A stretch of 64,000 nucleotides of DNA from Cardinalis cardinalis (Eukaryota > Chordata > Aves > Passeriformes > Cardinalidae). The notes beneath the pieces are model-generated. The model had not been told where the DNA came from. It did not search any database and saw nothing but the letters and a program-made list of their open reading frames with translations. The stretch covers positions 8,734,489 to 8,798,488 of the forward strand of contig JACDOX010000014.1 of NCBI GenBank assembly GCA_014549065.1, read 5' to 3'. This document shows, one piece after another, positions 9,821-23,914 of the stretch. A program made the position numbers and the translations under genes. How positions within the stretch are numbered: the stretch's first letter is position 1; each line of letters opens with the position of its first letter.

Positions 9821-12654
9821 CACGAAATTTCCTAGACTGTTTTGTTTGCATGTTCATTAGCATTTTCATGTTGGCATGTTTCATTAGAGTTAACATTTTC
9901 TTATGTTTCAAATGNTTCATTTCACCAATTAAATCATTGCTTAAAATATCAGCAGGGGCCCATTATTGATGAGGGCAAAAACATCACANTTCTNTTCATG
10001 TANNACTTGTTANTCTCATCTTCCCTCTTTCTGTTACNTATTTTTGGAAACCNTAAAGTTTGTTATGAAAGCATAGAGGATGAAAACCAGCACATAAATA
10101 GTTAATTCTCAAAGCAACTAATGCTCAGATTGAAATTACTTAGTGTATAATTTAAACAAAGATTATATGATTTTTATTGTAATTAATTTACAGGGACTCA
10201 GGAATGTAATAGCTATTTACCNCCTTTCTCACTTTCTGAAAGTCAAAATTTGAGAAATCGACCATTACAGTTGGCTTCCAGACATTTTCCATTAACTTAC
10301 TGGAAAAATTTCCTTTCCCTACTTGAAAANGAGGGAAAGAGAAGCACTTCCTCAGAAGTTAAACAATCCCCACTTAAAATAACCTGTAAGTGGGGATGCT
10401 CATCCTGTCAGTGGAAGTTTGGTTGCTTTTTTAAATGTGTTTCATTTCAATGTTCTCAGTAGATATAGGGCTTTTCTTCCCATCCGTGTGTGTGGTTTTG
10501 GTGCCTCAAGAGCCAATGCACAGAGAGGAAATTGGAACGTCTCGGGACTTCTTCAGGCAAAACAACGGGAACAGGAAACTTGTCACGTCCATACTCAGCT
10601 CCCTTCCAAATAAAGACCTTGTACTGCTTTGCCAGCTAATGCTGAATAATAAATCAAGTTATAGGAGATAATCTGAAGAATAGAAGACANCAGATTTTTC
10701 ACTCTAAAAGGGAAGACATTCTAATGTGAAGAAACTTTTCAGTCTGAAAAATCCATGACATTTTAAAAATAATCCCTGCAGTCTGATTAAATATGGAAAT
10801 GATCTTTAGACAAAGTGAGCACTTCACAGTTCTGAGCTTGATATTTTATTTTATTTATCTCCTACAGATTCAAACAATTTCAGAGGATGTAACTAAACCA
10901 CATGTGGTTTACCGTTGATCTTTACNGTAAATCAGAAGAATGATGAAAATTGTGGAAAAAGGTCAGTGAACTTTATTCCACTTTGCCTTCACTTATATCT
11001 TCTGTTATTTTAAATAAATTGTATTATTTTGTGCTACAATAACTTCTTGTTTTGGGGGGACAACAAGTAATATCTAGGATGTTATTTACTTTGATTCCAT
11101 AATAGAGTTTTGTTCATTTTCTGCTATGAAAAAGCCTCAGAGAAACGCAGCAGGAACTCTAACACCAGATATTAAAACTGTTTTATTTTTTGGGAGAGCA
11201 ATAACAGGCATTATTTATTTGATTCCAGCTTCATTGCATAAATAAGTAGTAGTTATCCCTTGCATTTTAGTGGGAGGAAAAAGATCTAGTTTTGCTAGAA
11301 TTACATTATTAATGCAATATAGTAAGTGAAGTATTTTTCTTTGTTTTTTCCAAAGGAATATTTTAGAACAGGCTGAAGTACAGACACTGGGAAATGAGAA
11401 AAAAGTGNAGCCTTCTCCCTTACTCAAAGCTGCATCAGGTTTTTGTCCGGGACTTCATCCATCATTCATCAACTTTTAAAAAATTTTTGTCCATCAAAGA
11501 CTAATCTCAACATACTTTTTTCTTTTTTGAAACGTAAGAAGTGTCCAATTCTTAGGAATACACTGCATAAAAAAATCTTCAGTACAATATGTTTGACTTC
11601 TCCATAAATAATTTTACTGTATGAAATCAGAGCTTCTTATTATATTTGGTCTTATTCGTTTTGATGTGCTGTGATTTTCCTNCCTCATGCTGTAGGTCAT
11701 GCTGTGGGATTAGTTATACAGCCATTCTGCTACTGACTAGTAACTGACAGAAACTGTTTTNATAACCTCTTTGAAGATTGCAACATCTATATTTGTATTT
11801 CTGTTTTCCAGCTCATCTTGACTTTTCAAAATACTTACAAGCTCCTTATCAGTAGAGTTTCAAAACTTGTAGTAAGGAATAAGTTCATTTTTTTAGCTAG
11901 CATGCTATCAGTTTGGGAAAAGTCACTTAAAAACATGAGCAAAAGAATCTCAATATATTTAAATTGTAATCTTGAAAGAAAAAGGAATGTTATCTCAAAT
12001 GATCAAGACTAATGGTTCAGGACTTTAGAGATCATTATCAAAACTTCAGAGTCNAGTTAGATGTACCAGATAAGCCTGACTGCTGGGTGGACTTCAGAAG
12101 ATCCTTGAGAGCAAGGTGCTTTGGCAGGCTGACCTTCATCCGAAACACACATGTACATGTGCACTCGCCCAGCTGTGTGCTTGTGAAAGGTTTTGTACAG
12201 CAATAACATCCCAGTCTGTTTTTTTCCCTAAATCAGAGTATTGGAATTCACAGAGGAAAGTTTTCTTTATGTTTTNACAATCCAAATATACAAAAAAAAT
12301 TGTAAATGATTTTATCTTGATCTGCATGAACAGCCTAGAGTAAGTATTATTATGCATGTGCCTAAAGATGAACCACCCTATTCACCTTTGCAGGATGGAG
12401 AGAGCAGCGTTGTGCCTGGGTTTAATGTTGNTGCCAAAAAGCCAGTTAAACAGATTATTAAGAGCTGTACAAGCAGCTTAAATTCTCANTCTAGATAAAA
12501 AAACCCCACGGTANCAGTGGCCTTAGAAGTGATGAATCAGTGTAGTAAGGAAAAAAGCTCTTTCTGTACTTTCTCAGTTTGTAGTATGAAGATGTGCTCT
12601 GAAGTGTGAGTTTGAAGGTTTTTCCTGGATTTTAAAACATTTTATTTTCAGTTG
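9821..12654. other. Unique AT-rich DNA with an ambiguous-base cluster
   Basis: No gene is called. About ten undetermined bases fall between 9915 and 10053, unusually dense for this window and just downstream of the LTR. A weak exon-like open stretch at 10511-10671 is listed separately. The rest is AT-rich with short chance frames. Confidence 0.5.
10511..10671 (+). other. Exon-like open stretch, unidentified
   Basis: The frame is open from 10435 and stops at 10669-10671. From about 10511 the translation has balanced composition (for example REEIGTSRDFFRQ and LVTSILSSLPNKDLVLLCQL, the latter a plausible amphipathic helix). It keeps several CpG-containing codons, uncommon in the surrounding DNA. 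A pyrimidine-rich tract and a CAAG lie just before 10511 and could be a weak splice acceptor. I recognise no family, and the ATG at 10435 lies in non-protein-like sequence. It could be a terminal exon, a decayed exon or chance. Confidence that it is coding is low. Confidence 0.15.
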
Positions 12655-12734
12655 TGTTACAATCCGATTAGTGAGAGATGCCTCTGCCCAAACTAAGTCC
12701 AGACAGACCATATGACACAGTCAATAATATGGAT

Positions 12735-12740
12735 TTTATT
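12735..12740 (-). terminator. Poly(A) signal of minus-strand LTR
   Basis: The complement of TTTATT is AATAAA, in the position expected for the end of R in this LTR. Confidence 0.55.
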
Positions 12741-12908
12741 TAACAATGAGTGTGAGGTAGACCAATAGAAAGAAATAGGAAAGGGGGCTAGGGAGAGAGA
12801 GAGACCAAGCAGAAGAACAGCTGTGGGTTCAGCAGTGTCCCTTGGTCCTTCTTCACCCTGGATTTCTCAGTGGTGGGAGTTCCAGAGCCATTCTTCTGTG
12901 GGTACCAC

Positions 12909-12915
12909 CTTTATA
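12909..12915 (-). promoter_or_regulatory. TATA box of minus-strand LTR
   Basis: The complement reads TATAAAG, upstream (on the minus strand) of the poly(A) signal at 12735-12740. Confidence 0.55.
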
Positions 12916-13958
12916 CAGCCCAGGTTTTGGTATCCACGGGGTGGTCACAGATGCCATTCTCATAGCTTGGGATGATATGTGTCTGGACGATTGCTTCCTT
13001 TCCCACTGTTTGTCACAGTGGGAATTTTTGTTGGGATGCGTTAAGCGGGATATGCTAAGCAAATTGCCTCTGCCAGGCCTGGAATTAGCGCCTTTATGCC
13101 TCCCGTCTGTGCTTATCTCAAATACCTGCTGTGGTGGCTTATCTTGTGACAAGATCCTTCTGTGGCCCTGACAGTGTTTGAGACAGGCAGCTGGGCTCTT
13201 TATGTTGTGAGAAGTATATTTGATGGTGTTTCAGTATTTAGAATTAAGTATTGAATATTAAGTGTTTTAGTAGATGATTTAATTTAAGACTTTAAATTAA
13301 ATTGTTTCTTTTTTCCTACTCATGAACATTGTTTTAATTCAACATGTACTACAATTTGACACGAATACAATATATTAACTATACTGATAGTATAAAGGCT
13401 TATGGAAATTAATTTTTTTACACCAACTACTTATAGCACTGTATTCTACTGTATTCTAACAAATAAANAATATNTTCTCAATATACACCATTATAAGCCC
13501 TACAGCTACTATAAAAGAAAAGCAAAGCACAATGCAACACAAGAATTTCAAAGGATATCTAGTCAGACAAGTGCATGGTACTACCCATGAAATACATTTT
13601 AACTGGCCTTAAACACAAAATGAAAGTTAAATTTCTGAAGGTTCATTTCCACTCTTTCTTTTAAGATAGTAAGTAAATCAGAAAAGACATGGAACTCCTC
13701 ATGCAGTAAGGGAAATTCAAATTGGAGGGGGCAATTTACTGTGTTAGCAAGTCTTGCATCACTATTTCTCTGACTTGAACAACCTCTTTTAAATACTCAG
13801 TGAAGGCATGATGGGCTTTGATTTATTTTTTGTCCTCCATCATTTTCTTGTTTGAAATATTTTGTCAGAAATTTTCAGATTAAATNATCCCTTATCAGTC
13901 ATAAAACAGTCAATATTAGTGACTTTTACTCTATGTGAAATAATTTACAAATACAGAA

Positions 13959-13971
13959 CCCCCCCCCCCCC
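13959..13971. repeat. C13 homopolymer
   Basis: Thirteen C in a row followed by A and an undetermined base. It is unusual in this AT-rich context and prone to sequencing error. Confidence 0.9.
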
Positions 13972-16779
13972 ANACTATAAACATATATTAAACAAACGAA
14001 TTGTGTAGGAAAAAAAAGAGAAGAAAGGATGTATGAAGTCCTCAAATCAAATAGTTTCAGGTTACCCCTTCAAGATCCATTATCAGCTGTCTGCAGTGTG
14101 GGAAGGATGAGTTAGGAAGCTCACAGGTGCTGGCTTTTGTATTTTGTTTGCCTTGAGATGTGTGTGTCTCAGCAGCATGACATTCTGTCATGCAGTGAGN
14201 TGGTAAGGGTCATGGCAGGAAAAATTATAACAGATTTATTAAAATCATGTTCATATTAATCTAAAACTCAGATACACTGCAAATAATGAATGAGCTCTGC
14301 CAGACACTCCAAATGAATAATGGCAAAATCTATGCAATAAATAATTCAGTTATGTATGTCTTCTATTTTACAGAAACTTCTAAAGTGCTATGAGAAACAT
14401 TTTTCTTAAAAAAGAACAAACTTTTGGGAGTGAGGCAAATCTCTCCAGCTGTAATGATAAGATTCTTTTTAAGATCTATGACATGGAATTCTGCTTCCAC
14501 TGTATCTTTCAGAATTGTTTTCTTGATCACAAAATGAGAAGCAAAGTTGAGTGCATAAATGTGTTGCTGGGTTCTTTAACTCCCATTCTCAGTAATAATT
14601 CTGCAGAACTAAGATATATGCTTGTCATTAAACACGTAATCTAAGGCATATATATTCCAAAATGGAATGCCTCTTGTTATTGTTTACTTTTAAAAATGGG
14701 AGATATGTCATATCTGTGAGCTAAATACCTCCTTTGCATTCACATCTCTGAGTTTCCTAGAAAAACAATAATGTTAATGGAAGGTAGAGCATTTAATTTC
14801 AAATTTAGAGGCTTTTGTTGATAATGTTATTTAAACCCAGGAAGGTTATACTTAATTATAGATATGGCAGTGTTTTTGACAGTTCAACCTCTTTAATGGA
14901 TTATCTTCCCTCATTTAAATATAAGAAGTAGAAANAATAAAAAAATGAATCTACAAATTTAACAAGCTTCTTTTTATATGCTTAATAACTATCTTTGAAG
15001 AAGAATACACAGCACACTGAGCTTTAAAANACTGACAATATTTATTAAGCCACAAAAGAGCTTATGTAGCTTTGTGATTATGGACAGGAAAGAATTTTAA
15101 AAAAGGCAAAGTTAGCAAAAAAAAAGCTTTAAAGTAAGCAGAAATTACATGTCAGTCATAGACATTAAAGCTGGCTGTTTTTAAACTCCAACTGCTAAGC
15201 CCTGGGCATGAAACAAGAAAATGATGAGGTAGGCTGAATGAAATGCACACAAATGCTAATGTTTAGAACCTTACCTAAAGTTAAAAATACAAATGCTTGC
15301 TTTAAGGAAAAGGTTTCAAATAAAATAAAAGAATCCATCACATGTATGAATACAAATATGCTGAAATCNACACATACGGAATATGTTAAAGATAGACTTT
15401 CCCTTTCTGTTGAGAAATCTTCCTACTGTATGCTCTAAAGGATACTGAAGTTTCATGTTAAAGGAATGCAGAAATAAGGGTTTTTACTGAATAAAGCCAC
15501 ATGATTTTATTAGGGGAGTAAGGAACCTGGTAGTCTTCAAGTGGAGTAAGACTATTATCATTGCATACAATAAAATTGGCACCAATTAATTTATTTACAG
15601 NTTTTTTTTTGAATGCTTGCTATGGTAAATCATAGCATTTGCTGAAGAATTCTGTGGAAGAATATGTACTCAGAATGTTTCTTAGAATAATTGTCAGATA
15701 TCACAAAATTAAGTATTTGATTTGGGAAACCACATCTTAATTTCCTTATCTATGGCATTAGATACATTTACATGTGCCTATTATAAATACACACTTACAT
15801 GAGTGTGTGTTTGTGTGTGTATAGTGTTGAATGTGTTTGCACNTGTATAGTGTTGAAAAAATCCGTTTCGTTTCTACTGTGTTCATCTGCAAAATACAGC
15901 AACATTGTAAAAATTAAAAAAAAAAAATGTCTGTCATAAAAAACTCCAAACCAACAAACTACAAAACATTTCATGTTAGAACATTACTACTTCTCTTTCC
16001 TGGCCCAGATTCCTATTATAGACTTTCATGGACTTTAAGAAAGGAGCACTGAGAAAGCAGTGGAAAGGGCAAGGATTCCCAAAACTTACCTTGTATTCCT
16101 CCTTGAAGACGGGAATAAACCCAGAGGAATCAGCTCACATATTTTCCAGTGCATTTGTATTCCCTTCTTGGACTCCTCTGTCCTACAGACATTTTCCCAC
16201 CCCGGTCTAATCACCTGGTGTGCAGCTGAACTGCAGCCAGTAGACTTGGTCTCACCACTTGAAGCAGCCCTACTTTAAAGGAAAGAGCTGATAAAACTGC
16301 CAAACTCCACCAGTCTGAACAGAAAAATCTATAGTCTCTAGGGGATCTGTCTTCCTTTTGTCTTCATTCATGTTTTACTCTAAATGATTGTTGATTTGTG
16401 TATCTAGAGTCAGTTAGAGTAACAGTGACTCATAATGACCCTGTTATGCCATTGCACATGCTATTGCTTGGTTTTGTTACTGCTACCATGTTATTTCTAT
16501 TCACTCATGGTGTTTCTGCTTTGCAACAAGTTCTTTTTTCCATGGACCTGACTGTGTGCAGTACAGTCGGGCTGAAGCACTGCATGGGATCTTTGCATCC
16601 TTCCATCACAAACAGTGATAAACACCAGTTTTTGCAACACACAGTTCCATTTTCAGTTTCCTACTTTATGTGTTAAAATGAAACATGTTCAAATTAAAAG
16701 GCTCTTTTGAGTCACAGCTAGGAGATCCATCTTTATTGTAACACTTTATTAGTCAAGGCTGTTTTGTATTTATTTGTCT

Positions 16780-16824
16780 TGTGTGTGTGCGTGCATTTGT
16801 ATGTGTGTGTGTGTGTGTGTGTGC
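16780..16824. repeat. (TG)n microsatellite
   Basis: Imperfect TG tract with an uninterrupted (TG)11 core at 16802-16823. Its complement makes the His-Thr run seen in a minus-strand frame. Confidence 0.95.
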
Positions 16825-19800
16825 ATCTCCAGAAATTACAATAGCGTATGGAAACAATTAATGGCAGCATCCCATCTAGAATGTTCTCCCTATGATATGA
16901 CAAGAAAATTGTTTTAACAATAACAGCTGGCCACATGTTGGACCCTTTAGTCCATTATTTTTATCAGAAAACTTGAATAAAGATAACAGTATTTGACCTA
17001 ATAATAAGACAATAGAATATGTGACTATTGTAGATAAAGCCTTGTGAAATATAAAGCCTTGATGTAATGGCAACTGCTCAACTCATACCTTTGAAGAAAG
17101 AGCAGTGCTAGGTGTTTGACTGAGCTGTTGCAGGCAAATGTAAACTGCATACAGCAGTTCCAAGAAAGTTGGAATACCAGAATAAGCTTTGTTCTTCTAT
17201 AAGAAATACTGTCTTTTTCTGAAAAGNAACACCATTAGAAGGTAATCAATACATTTTTTATACAAGACAGATAAAGAACCAATAAAGCTCTTAATGTTTT
17301 CTGTCTCAAAAGTAAGTACTTTTTTCTTCATGAAAGAAATGGAAAAACAAAAGTGAACATTCAAAATTCCAGCATTTATGTCCTTTCATGATCTGACATG
17401 AACAATGTAATTCAAAGGCCATCAGAAACAAAAGGTCTAGCAAACTCCACAGCATTTCTGCATTTGGAATTCCCATACAAACCTACCAAGGTGAGGTGTC
17501 TGTTGTGTTTTACAGTCTGTTCTCCTGCAACACCTCCAATTTTTTTGTCATTAGTATATGAAACCAAGTGCATCAATACAGTTGCCATTAGAATAAAAAC
17601 CTAATCTCCATTTTAAGATTGGTGTGCTCTAAAATAAAATAAAAATTATTTCTAGACATTGCCATAAATAGCACCTCAGGAATTTCTTATTTATGAGAAG
17701 CAGCACTTAAAATCATGAACTCAGATATCATACAGAAGCTACAAATACATATTTTTAAAGTAACAAATACAGTATCCAGGCGCTTCACTGTTTTCGGTGC
17801 TCCAAGCCCTTATTCCCAGCAGCAAAAAAGCCAGTGCAGAGATGCAGCATATAATAGGTTCAGGAAAGGTACACATATCACTGTACATTCCTTGTCACTG
17901 GAAATGGGCTGGGTACACCAGTGGAACAATGTAAACTCGAATTNTGACAGAAAGATTCACACTGCGGGTTGTTTTTCCCAAGCTTTCTGAAGGTGATATT
18001 TCATCGCATGAATTTTCATCAGAAAATGTGTTTCCCTCCATACAGGTAAAATCTATTGTCTTAAATATTTGCAGTGAATATTCTTATCCGAAATTTGCAA
18101 ACATTTACTAAGTCAAGAATAAAGATGTACACTCTGATGCATCAGTCACAATTAAAGCTGTAACTCAGCCATCACATGTGCAGCCCTTGTGAGGGCTTCA
18201 TACTTGTGGAGAAGTCTATACAAATAAAGCATGAAATTTAAGAAAAAAAAAGAAAAAAATTATGCCAAAATTATAATATTTAGTAATATGGATGTAAGAG
18301 AGATATTAGCTGGACACAAATCCAAAGGCTACTCCTGCAATAGTGAACTAAATAGTGATAGAATGTATTGTTTTGGCCAGTGTCAAAGACCTGTTCCTAC
18401 ATCCTTATCATTGAGTTCTCAGCGACCAAAATCCTTGTGCTTATGTATCAAAGTCAATTTTTCCAGGGGAGTAGTAGGAAAGAACAAAACTGTGCCCCTG
18501 AGCTTCTTATCATGAATGTAGGTGGTGGCTTCCCAGTGCTTTTCTTCACTCTCTAGCAATACATTGTTTGTTATGGAAATAGTGTGAAAAACTAAATATG
18601 TAACTGTGTTGGATGATAAATACTGCAAATGTTGCTTAATGACAGTCAGTGGTATACTTTATTGTAATCTTCAAAGCTGTTTTATTTTAAGAAGTGGTCA
18701 ATTCTTATTTTCAAAAATGACCCTAAGANACCGGGAAACAGGGCTGACTAGCTGCAGGGTGTATACACATATTTTTATTCCAAAATGGGTTTTTCTTGAA
18801 TTTTTACTTACAGTATTTGGAAACTTACTTAGTTGGTGTCCTGCTGTGCTATGTACATGACAAGCTTCATACAGATATAACAGTCCTGGAACCAGTCACT
18901 TAAAATTTAAAAATAAATGGTATAACTTAAGGCTTAAACAACAAGAGAGAGAGGAAAATAATTAGAAAAAAGAAAAGGAAGAAAAAAACTGCTCTGGACA
19001 TTGCCCAGTGGAAACAAATGACATAAGAACTATGTCACTGAATCTGAACACAGCANAGAGCTTAGAGACAAAAACAACGAACCCACGATTTTCAAGAGAA
19101 AAACCATTCCATGGGTTCTATAAAAATGCCTCTTTCTAACTTCTTCATAGACATTTACAATTAGATGACAGAATACACAGTGTATGAACCATATTTTCTA
19201 TAAATGGTGANGAATCCACTTCTAACAAACTTCCTTGCTTTTGTCTTTACATCTTTTTATGGGTATGTCCTCTCTGAAAAAAAGTTACATTCTTTTGAAA
19301 AACATTCACTTGAGCATCAGCAGCAAGAAACAGTGAAAAAATTGTCTGTTTGTCTGCCTTTTTCTTCATCTGTCACGAAAAAGACAAAACCATGTCAAGG
19401 AAGCAGGAAAAATGGAGGATAGTTTATAGCCATAATATACTGTAATACTTCCTTTATGATAGCCACTTATTTATGTATTTTTTAGATTCTCTTACTGTTT
19501 AATAGTAAGACAGTTTATATATGGAAAGATGACTATTTTCAGATAAATCTATTTAGTCATCATTGTTAATTTATTTTCATTCCCTTTTCATATGTGATTC
19601 CTCTCTCCATTCCATTAATCTTGGCTGGAAATTTCAAGTGCATAGCCTTTTCCTTTAGTAATTCTTTCAAAAATTATTTCATATTAGCAGAGCTAGTGAT
19701 TTTTTCTCCTTTACTGTGAACCAAAAAAATCTTTTTTTTCCCAAAGAGAAAGAGTTTTCTTCACAAATTTTATGAATGACAGAATGAGAATACCTTTAAA

Positions 19801-22800
19801 TATTATTATTCTTTCTTTTCTTTTTGCTTTAGGAAATGAGAAATATTCTGCAGTTTAAAACATAAATAACTCATACAGCTATTAAAAAAAAAGTCCTTTA
19901 GAGATTTGATATGACCAGTATCGTCACACAAAATTGTGCTATTTCAATACTGTTGTGCAGAGTTGTCTGCAACGTAGGTGAGCAATTTTAACAGCTAATG
20001 CAATGGATCAGAATATTCCTCCAGGATGAACAGTGATGGAAATTGTTTGGGTCAGGTAGTCCTAAAGAGTAATGCATATTCTTCCTAAAATCTACAAGGA
20101 CTGAAGAGAGAGGATATGTTAAACCTGCATCCCAGTGGTTTCTCATTTCGTTTTGAATATATTTCTGCACATAAGTCCATAGGTTTTGGTTAGAAAGACT
20201 TCTTCTTTTTCTTGTTTGCTTACAATTTGTGCTTGCAAGATCATCTTAAATTAAAACTCATGCTGACACTATAAACGTGTGTATTTCTTTTTGCAATTAA
20301 ACAAAACACAAAAAAACCAAAAGGGGAACTATCTTGTTAAAACAGTATGTATGTCATAATAATTAGGTGCATAGCACCATTGTGTTGGATTTTAATAGTA
20401 TCTCAAGGGTTGTTGGATTAATTTTTCAATTGAACAAAGGTGAATTTTCAAAGATTTAACAAACATACGACATTCTTTTCAAAGTGAAAATTCCTTCTCC
20501 CTCTTCCTCAAATGAACTGCTTTGCTTAAGAAAACAAGAACTTNATAAGTCATAAATGCAATTGTGTTCTCTCAGGTAAGAAAAATGTTCAGATGGAGAA
20601 TCAGTTCAGACTGTGAGCTAATGCAGCCTCCTCAGTCTGTCAAAAGAACTGTAAATCCTATTCAGAAGATTTTCACCCAAATGAAATGGATTTTGGCTCT
20701 GCTCCTGCCCTAGATGGGTACTCTGAAGGTACCCATGAACTTTCTATTGTTAATCAGAAAATACACAGAAAGATGNAGACTCAGCACCCTGCAAATTCTG
20801 TGGCATTTCACTGCCCCACTTTTGCTGGAGAGAAAATTGTTATTTTGTGCTGATTTTTGCCAATCACTTTTTAGTGGTAGTAATATACTAGGACCTCTAG
20901 TTCCCACTGTGGAAACACAGACAATAAGAAAACATCCTACCTACCTACATCTTTACCTCATAAGGGGATNATTTTGTGAGAAAGATTGAGTGAGCACAGT
21001 GTATTAATAAATTCCACTTTTCTATCATAGCGCCATAGATAAATGTTAGTGGCTCATATTGGTAAAAATGCTTGAAAAACATTTTCATAGCTAAGATCAC
21101 ATAATTAAAAAAAAAAGAAACACACAAGAATCTGTTTCTAGGTATTGGGTATCTTTCCCTCATTCATTATCTTTTGAGAAAATCATCGCCTTCATTAAAT
21201 GAGTCTCATTAATATCATACTCCTAGATATAAATGCTTCCATTTAGGCTGGAATTCTGTTAGCAAACGTATTTTGGTCCATATGGGATTGGCTTAATTAA
21301 GACAGACTAATATTTTGGACCAAACTAATTAATAGCTTAGTACTGGATTCAGCTTTAAGATTTTTAGCAGTCTCTTAAAGTAGGATCTCTCAGAGGGAGG
21401 CAGCTGCTCATCACTGACATGCAAGACTAATACATTCAGCTTGAAAATGAACCTGAGTAACTCCAGCTGAGCTTTGCCACTGCAGGTATTGGAAATCTTC
21501 TTGTCACCTGAGTATTCCTAGTGCCTCTTTCATCTAATTAGCTCTCGTATCCCAAACCAAAGTTACAGAAAAACTGGTGTACTCTAGCTGACTGAATTTG
21601 TAGTGGAGTAGAGGAGATCAAATAGCAGAGAGGGCTTAAAATCCTGTCCTGCTGTCTCCCATGGAACTTCAGCACTGTCACCCATTTCCAGAAACTGAAG
21701 AGGTGAGGTGGATAGGGCTTCCTTCAGGAGGGAGGGAAAGATGAAAGAGGTAGCAAATAATATAAATGGGACCTGTATTACTTTCCTTCTTTTATTACTG
21801 TTCAGGTTACAAAACTCATCTGGTCTCCTGTTACTGACCCTTGTTTCTCACCTTTTCCTTCTAATTTGTTTCACCTCTCCCTTTAATTTGTTGCATGTAT
21901 AATCACAACAACAGGATGTGATGTTTATTTTATACTTATGCACTTCCAATAGCACACCCAAGTCACCTGAGACCCCTGGATGGGATGTAGGTTTACAAAA
22001 GCTGCCTGAATCTTGAATTGGCTTACTTGAGTTAAAGTCATNACAACATGATGTTTGAATTACTTATCCTTCAGGTTGTAACTTCTGAAATTGTTTTCTT
22101 TCAAATATAAGAATTGTACATGACTTTGCATCTTCTTGTCTCAACACAGTATTCTCCTTTGGGAAAAATGCTTTCTTCCCCACTGGGAGTCGAAGATCAA
22201 ATCCTCAGTGGATCAAGTCCTTGGGAAAAACTGTGATGGTATAAATTGCTTGCAATCCTGCAATTATTGTTAAACATATATGATCTTACATATACATACT
22301 ACATATATATATTTTTTGCATGTACAGACAACGGGAGTTTAGAAACAAAATCAATCCTCACTATAAAAACTCACTATAGCATATGGATATTTCTATAGCA
22401 ATTTATTTTGCTTTGAGTAACATATGAATGCTTCCTTAGAGTAGCCATATCATTCTAATGACTCTTCTGATGTTTGCAAATTATGCTAACAATGATCTTT
22501 ACTACAAGTAAACATAAAAATTCACTACTATGTTAACACTGTGGTCAGTATAGAGAAGGGATTTCTAATACATACAGATTATAATTTACTGCTTTTTTTC
22601 TGCCACTTTATTGTACCTTCCTTTAGATAAAGCAGTACAAAAATTTGCTAATTATTTTTCTCACTGCAATGTTTGTAGTGCCACCTTTTAATTTTTGTCC
22701 AGATTTCTTCATACAAGCAATGTTTCTGAAAATGGTATTCTTACAAGTTAATAAAAAAGATATTACCTTAATCACATGTAGTTTCTTCTGTGAAATCAAG

Positions 22801-23322
22801 ATGAAAGAAAAACGTTTGAGGAGGTGACAGCTTTTATATTTTTTGTTTCCTTGGTCAGAGCTCCTGCTGCTGCATAGCTCTCAATGTAAACGGTTTGCTA
22901 GAAAAACAGTGGTGTTGTTTTTCTTTGTATTTNATTTCATTTGGAATTGATCATGCCTCTGCTTTCAGATTTATCAAGATTATAAGTACATCTGAATTAA
23001 TGTCAGCTTTAGATATCTATTATAATGTCAGTCGCTTGAAATCTATTATATTAATGTCACATATATCCAGTAAAGTAGGAACACAAGTCTAGGAATAGGG
23101 ATTTTTAGAGATCTGACCTGGTTTTTTTTTATTTGCTGTAACTTTTTGCCAGATAATAAACAAATGTCTGCTGCTTCGCATTCTCTGAAATATCTAAGTG
23201 CCGATTTGTCATTGAAATCAGTCAGTCATCTATAGCTAAGAATATTTAAAAGACATCAGCCCCAGTCTCCTGTCTGTATGTTGGTTATTCAGACAGCAGA
23301 TATCTTTAGATATTTTAACCTT

Positions 23323-23914
23323 AGTGTCCTTGCTGCACTGAAGGCCAGCAGCGTCCTGGGCCACACAGGTAGGAGGGCTGCCAGCTGCCCAAGGGATGTC
23401 ACCCTTCTCCTCTGATAAGCGCTGCTGAGACACATTTGAAATGCTGTCTTCTTTGTAAGAGAGAAATGGGCATTCTGGATGTAGCCCAGAAAAGGGTCAC
23501 AAATGCCATCAAGGAATGGGAGTGTCTGTTGTATGAGGAGAGGTAGAGAGAGATATGACTGTTCCGCCAGAAGAGAATGCCCTGAGGGAGCAATATCAAT
23601 GTGTATATGTTGNCATGGTGTAAATATGAGCTAGACTTTTCTCAGTAGAAGCCATGGAAAGGACAAGAGGCAACAACCATGAACTAAGATACAGGCAATT
23701 TAATTTAAACATCAGAAAAACACATTTACTGTGAGAAGGTAAGACACTGGCACAGGTTACCCAGAAAGCCTATGAACTGTTGATTTGAGATACTTTAAAC
23801 CCTGCTGGACCCAGATCTGATCAACCCACTCTAACTAACCCCACCTTAATCTAGGAGCTGGACTATGTGATTTCCAGAGGTGCCTTCCCACTTCAGACAT
23901 TCTGTGATTTTGTG
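23323..23914 (+). mobile_element. CR1 LINE, 5'-truncated, plus strand
   Basis: This is a fragment of the avian non-LTR retrotransposon CR1, covering the end of the reverse transcriptase ORF and the 3' UTR. Recognisable CR1 landmarks in order are a segment like AAGGCCAGCAGCGTCCTGGG near 23341, GGACAAGAGGCAACAACC near 23656, CATCAGAAAAACAC near 23710, CTGGCACAGGTTACCCAGA near 23747, and the 3' octamers ATTCTGTG ATTTTGTG at 23899-23914. Octamers instead of a poly(A) tail are typical of CR1. The frame is disrupted by stops and indels, so it is non-functional. The start is approximate. Confidence 0.9.

Larger units (their letters stand above)
12655..13173 (-). mobile_element. Solo LTR, minus strand, different family
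   Basis: Read on the minus strand this is a 519-bp LTR starting TGTCAGGGCC (at 13173) and ending TTGTAACA (at 12655). It holds a TATA box (complement of 12909-12915) and, about 170 bp further, AATAAA (complement of 12735-12740), the order expected of U3-R-U5. A (GA)n stretch lies near 12796. The flanks (CACTG side and CAAC side) give no clean target duplication. No gag or pol neighbours it. The minus-strand frame of about 99 codons inside it is U3 sequence reading open by chance. The family is not identified. Confidence 0.6.
13174..23322. other. Long unique AT-rich stretch, no gene seen
   Basis: About 10 kb without a recognisable gene or interspersed repeat. Short frames (up to about 94 codons) have low-complexity or ordinary AT-rich composition. 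The contents I can support are simple repeats: a C13 run, a (TG)n tract, GT-rich DNA near 15800-15856 (where GTATAGTGTTGAA occurs twice, 30 bp apart), and a TA-rich patch at 22280-22320. Confidence 0.6.

Noticed and set aside
12853..13152. 99-codon minus-strand frame with Pro/Arg-rich product
   Set aside because: It lies wholly within the U3/R part of the minus-strand LTR.
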